Assembly: GCA_030636465.1 (NCBI GenBank)
Contig: DAOVWW010000107.1
Coordinates: 1 to 6,030, forward strand
Source: Gammaproteobacteria bacterium
GTDB lineage: Bacteria > Pseudomonadota > Gammaproteobacteria > BMS3Bbin11
Direction: 5' to 3'
DNA: 6,030 nt
The notes under the pieces were generated by a model. The model ran no database searches. It was not told the origin of the DNA and was given only the letters and a program-made list of their open reading frames with translations. Each line of letters begins with the position of its first letter. Position 1 is the first letter of the stretch. The position numbers and the translations under genes were made by a program. Below, piece by piece: positions 5,207 through 6,030 of this stretch.

Positions 5207-6030
5207 ATGAAAATTTCTTTTCATGGCGCCGCCCGAAATGTCACAGGTTCCTGTCATCTGGTCGAATGTGGCGGTAAGCGCATACTGATAGATTGCGGCC
5301 TGTATCAGGGCCACAGAGAGATCACTGCAGAAAATTCAGAAGACTTTGGCTTCAAGCCTGAAAGCATCGATTATTTATTACTGACCCATGCCCACCTCGA
5401 CCACTGCGGGCGAATTCCACTTTTAGTCAGGAAAGGTTTCAAGGGTGAGATCATTACCACTTCAGCCACGCGAGAACTTGCTCGGCTGGTGATGCTGGAT
5501 TCAGCAGGGCTGCAGGAAGAAGATGCCCGCTACCGGAAACGCAGAGCTCTGCGAAGAGGAAAGGATACTGTTGATATCCGTCCTCTCTATACAACCCTTG
5601 ATGCACTGAATGCTACCGATTTTTTTGGCCGAAAAGCATCCTATGATAAAGCCATAGAGCTAGATAAGGGCATCCGGGTAACATTTATCGAAGCTGGCCA
5701 TATTCTTGGTTCTGCATCGATACTGGTCGAGCTTGAAGAGCAAGACAAACGTCGCCGGCTGCTTTTCTCAGGTGACCTCGGTTACCCCGGTCGTGCCATC
5801 CTGCGTGATCCTGCTGAACCGCCTCAGGCCGATGTAGTCATTATGGAATCGACCTATGGTGACCGACAGCATAAGTTATTACAGCCATCTGTCGAAGAAT
5901 TATATGAAGCAATCAATACTACGCATGCGCGCGGTGGCAATGTCATCATCCCCACCTTCGCACTGGAGCGTACCCAGGAAATACTCTACTACCTGCGTGA
6001 AGGCTGTGACAATGGGATTCTAAAAAAGCA
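5207..6030 (+). CDS. Beta-CASP metallo-beta-lactamase hydrolase (RNA-nuclease-like), 5' part, runs off window end
   Basis: 274 complete codons remain open at the window edge; family members are about 450-470 residues, so roughly 60% is visible. The MBL landmarks are MKISFHGAARNVTGSCH at the start, the zinc motif THAHLDHCG (H61, H63, D65, H66), EAGHILGSAS with H165, and LLFSGDLGYPG with D190. ESTYGDR at 214-220 follows and leads into the beta-CASP domain, and VIIPTFALERTQEILYYL at 246-263 is also typical. The class includes RNA 3'-end and CPSF-73-like nucleases, annotated in bacteria as RNA-specificity MBL exonucleases. Substrate is not predictable from the sequence. A GTG at 5204 directly precedes ATG 5207 in frame (GTGATG). 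I chose the ATG because the family N-terminus fits, but GTG would add only one residue. A weak TGAG lies at 5195-5198. The gene follows the phosphatase by about 20 nt, so the two are probably co-transcribed. Confidence 0.92.
   Translation, partial: MKISFHGAARNVTGSCHLVECGGKRILIDCGLYQGHREITAENSEDFGFKPESIDYLLLTHAHLDHCGRIPLLVRKGFKGEIITTSATRELARLVMLDSAGLQEEDARYRKRRALRRGKDTVDIRPLYTTLDALNATDFFGRKASYDKAIELDKGIRVTFIEAGHILGSASILVELEEQDKRRRLLFSGDLGYPGRAILRDPAEPPQADVVIMESTYGDRQHKLLQPSVEELYEAINTTHARGGNVIIPTFALERTQEILYYLREGCDNGILKK

Noticed and set aside
1..6030. Defence system, prophage, CRISPR or other novel cluster
   Set aside because: All coding regions are assigned to known families with intact motifs. 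No spaced repeats, integrase, transposase or unknown large ORF is present.

Overview
The window looks like chromosomal DNA from a gammaproteobacterium, with GC content by eye near one half. The basis is gene content and order: glnD, dapC, dapD, a yffB-type thiol-reductase gene, then dapE. This resembles the arrangement known from Pseudomonas and relatives, and enterobacteria also keep yffB next to dapE. The proteins have normal family lengths and intact catalytic residues. I cannot name a genus.

Layout, all on the + strand: (1) 1-616, the 3' end of glnD, covering its two C-terminal ACT domains. (2) 613-1827, dapC, which overlaps glnD by an ATGA. (3) 1808-1894, a short palindromic repeat of the widespread CGTCATTGCGAG...CTCGCAATGACG type. 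It encodes the last six residues and the stop codon of dapC, and is followed by a perfect TATAAT box. (4) 1973-2794, dapD. (5) 2834-3178, a yffB-like ArsC/Spx-family gene, whose Shine-Dalgarno is placed for a three-codon mini-ORF rather than for the gene itself. (6) 3196-4332, dapE. (7) 4339-5184, a PP2C-type serine/threonine phosphatase. (8) 5204/5207 to the window end, the 5' part of a beta-CASP metallo-beta-lactamase hydrolase.

DapD, DapC and DapE are three consecutive enzymes of the succinylase route from tetrahydrodipicolinate to LL-diaminopimelate, which feeds both lysine and peptidoglycan synthesis. GlnD senses nitrogen status through glutamine. The phosphatase and beta-CASP genes are probably co-transcribed behind dapE, since spacings are 6 and 19-22 nt and no terminator is visible, but they have no evident role in lysine synthesis.

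Coding sequence covers nearly everything and no gap exceeds 145 bp. I see no tRNA, rRNA, CRISPR, transposase, prophage or defence gene. I find no evidence for a new system. The points most worth a second look are the repeat that forms the dapC 3' end and perhaps part of a dapD promoter, and the odd initiation region of the yffB-like gene.
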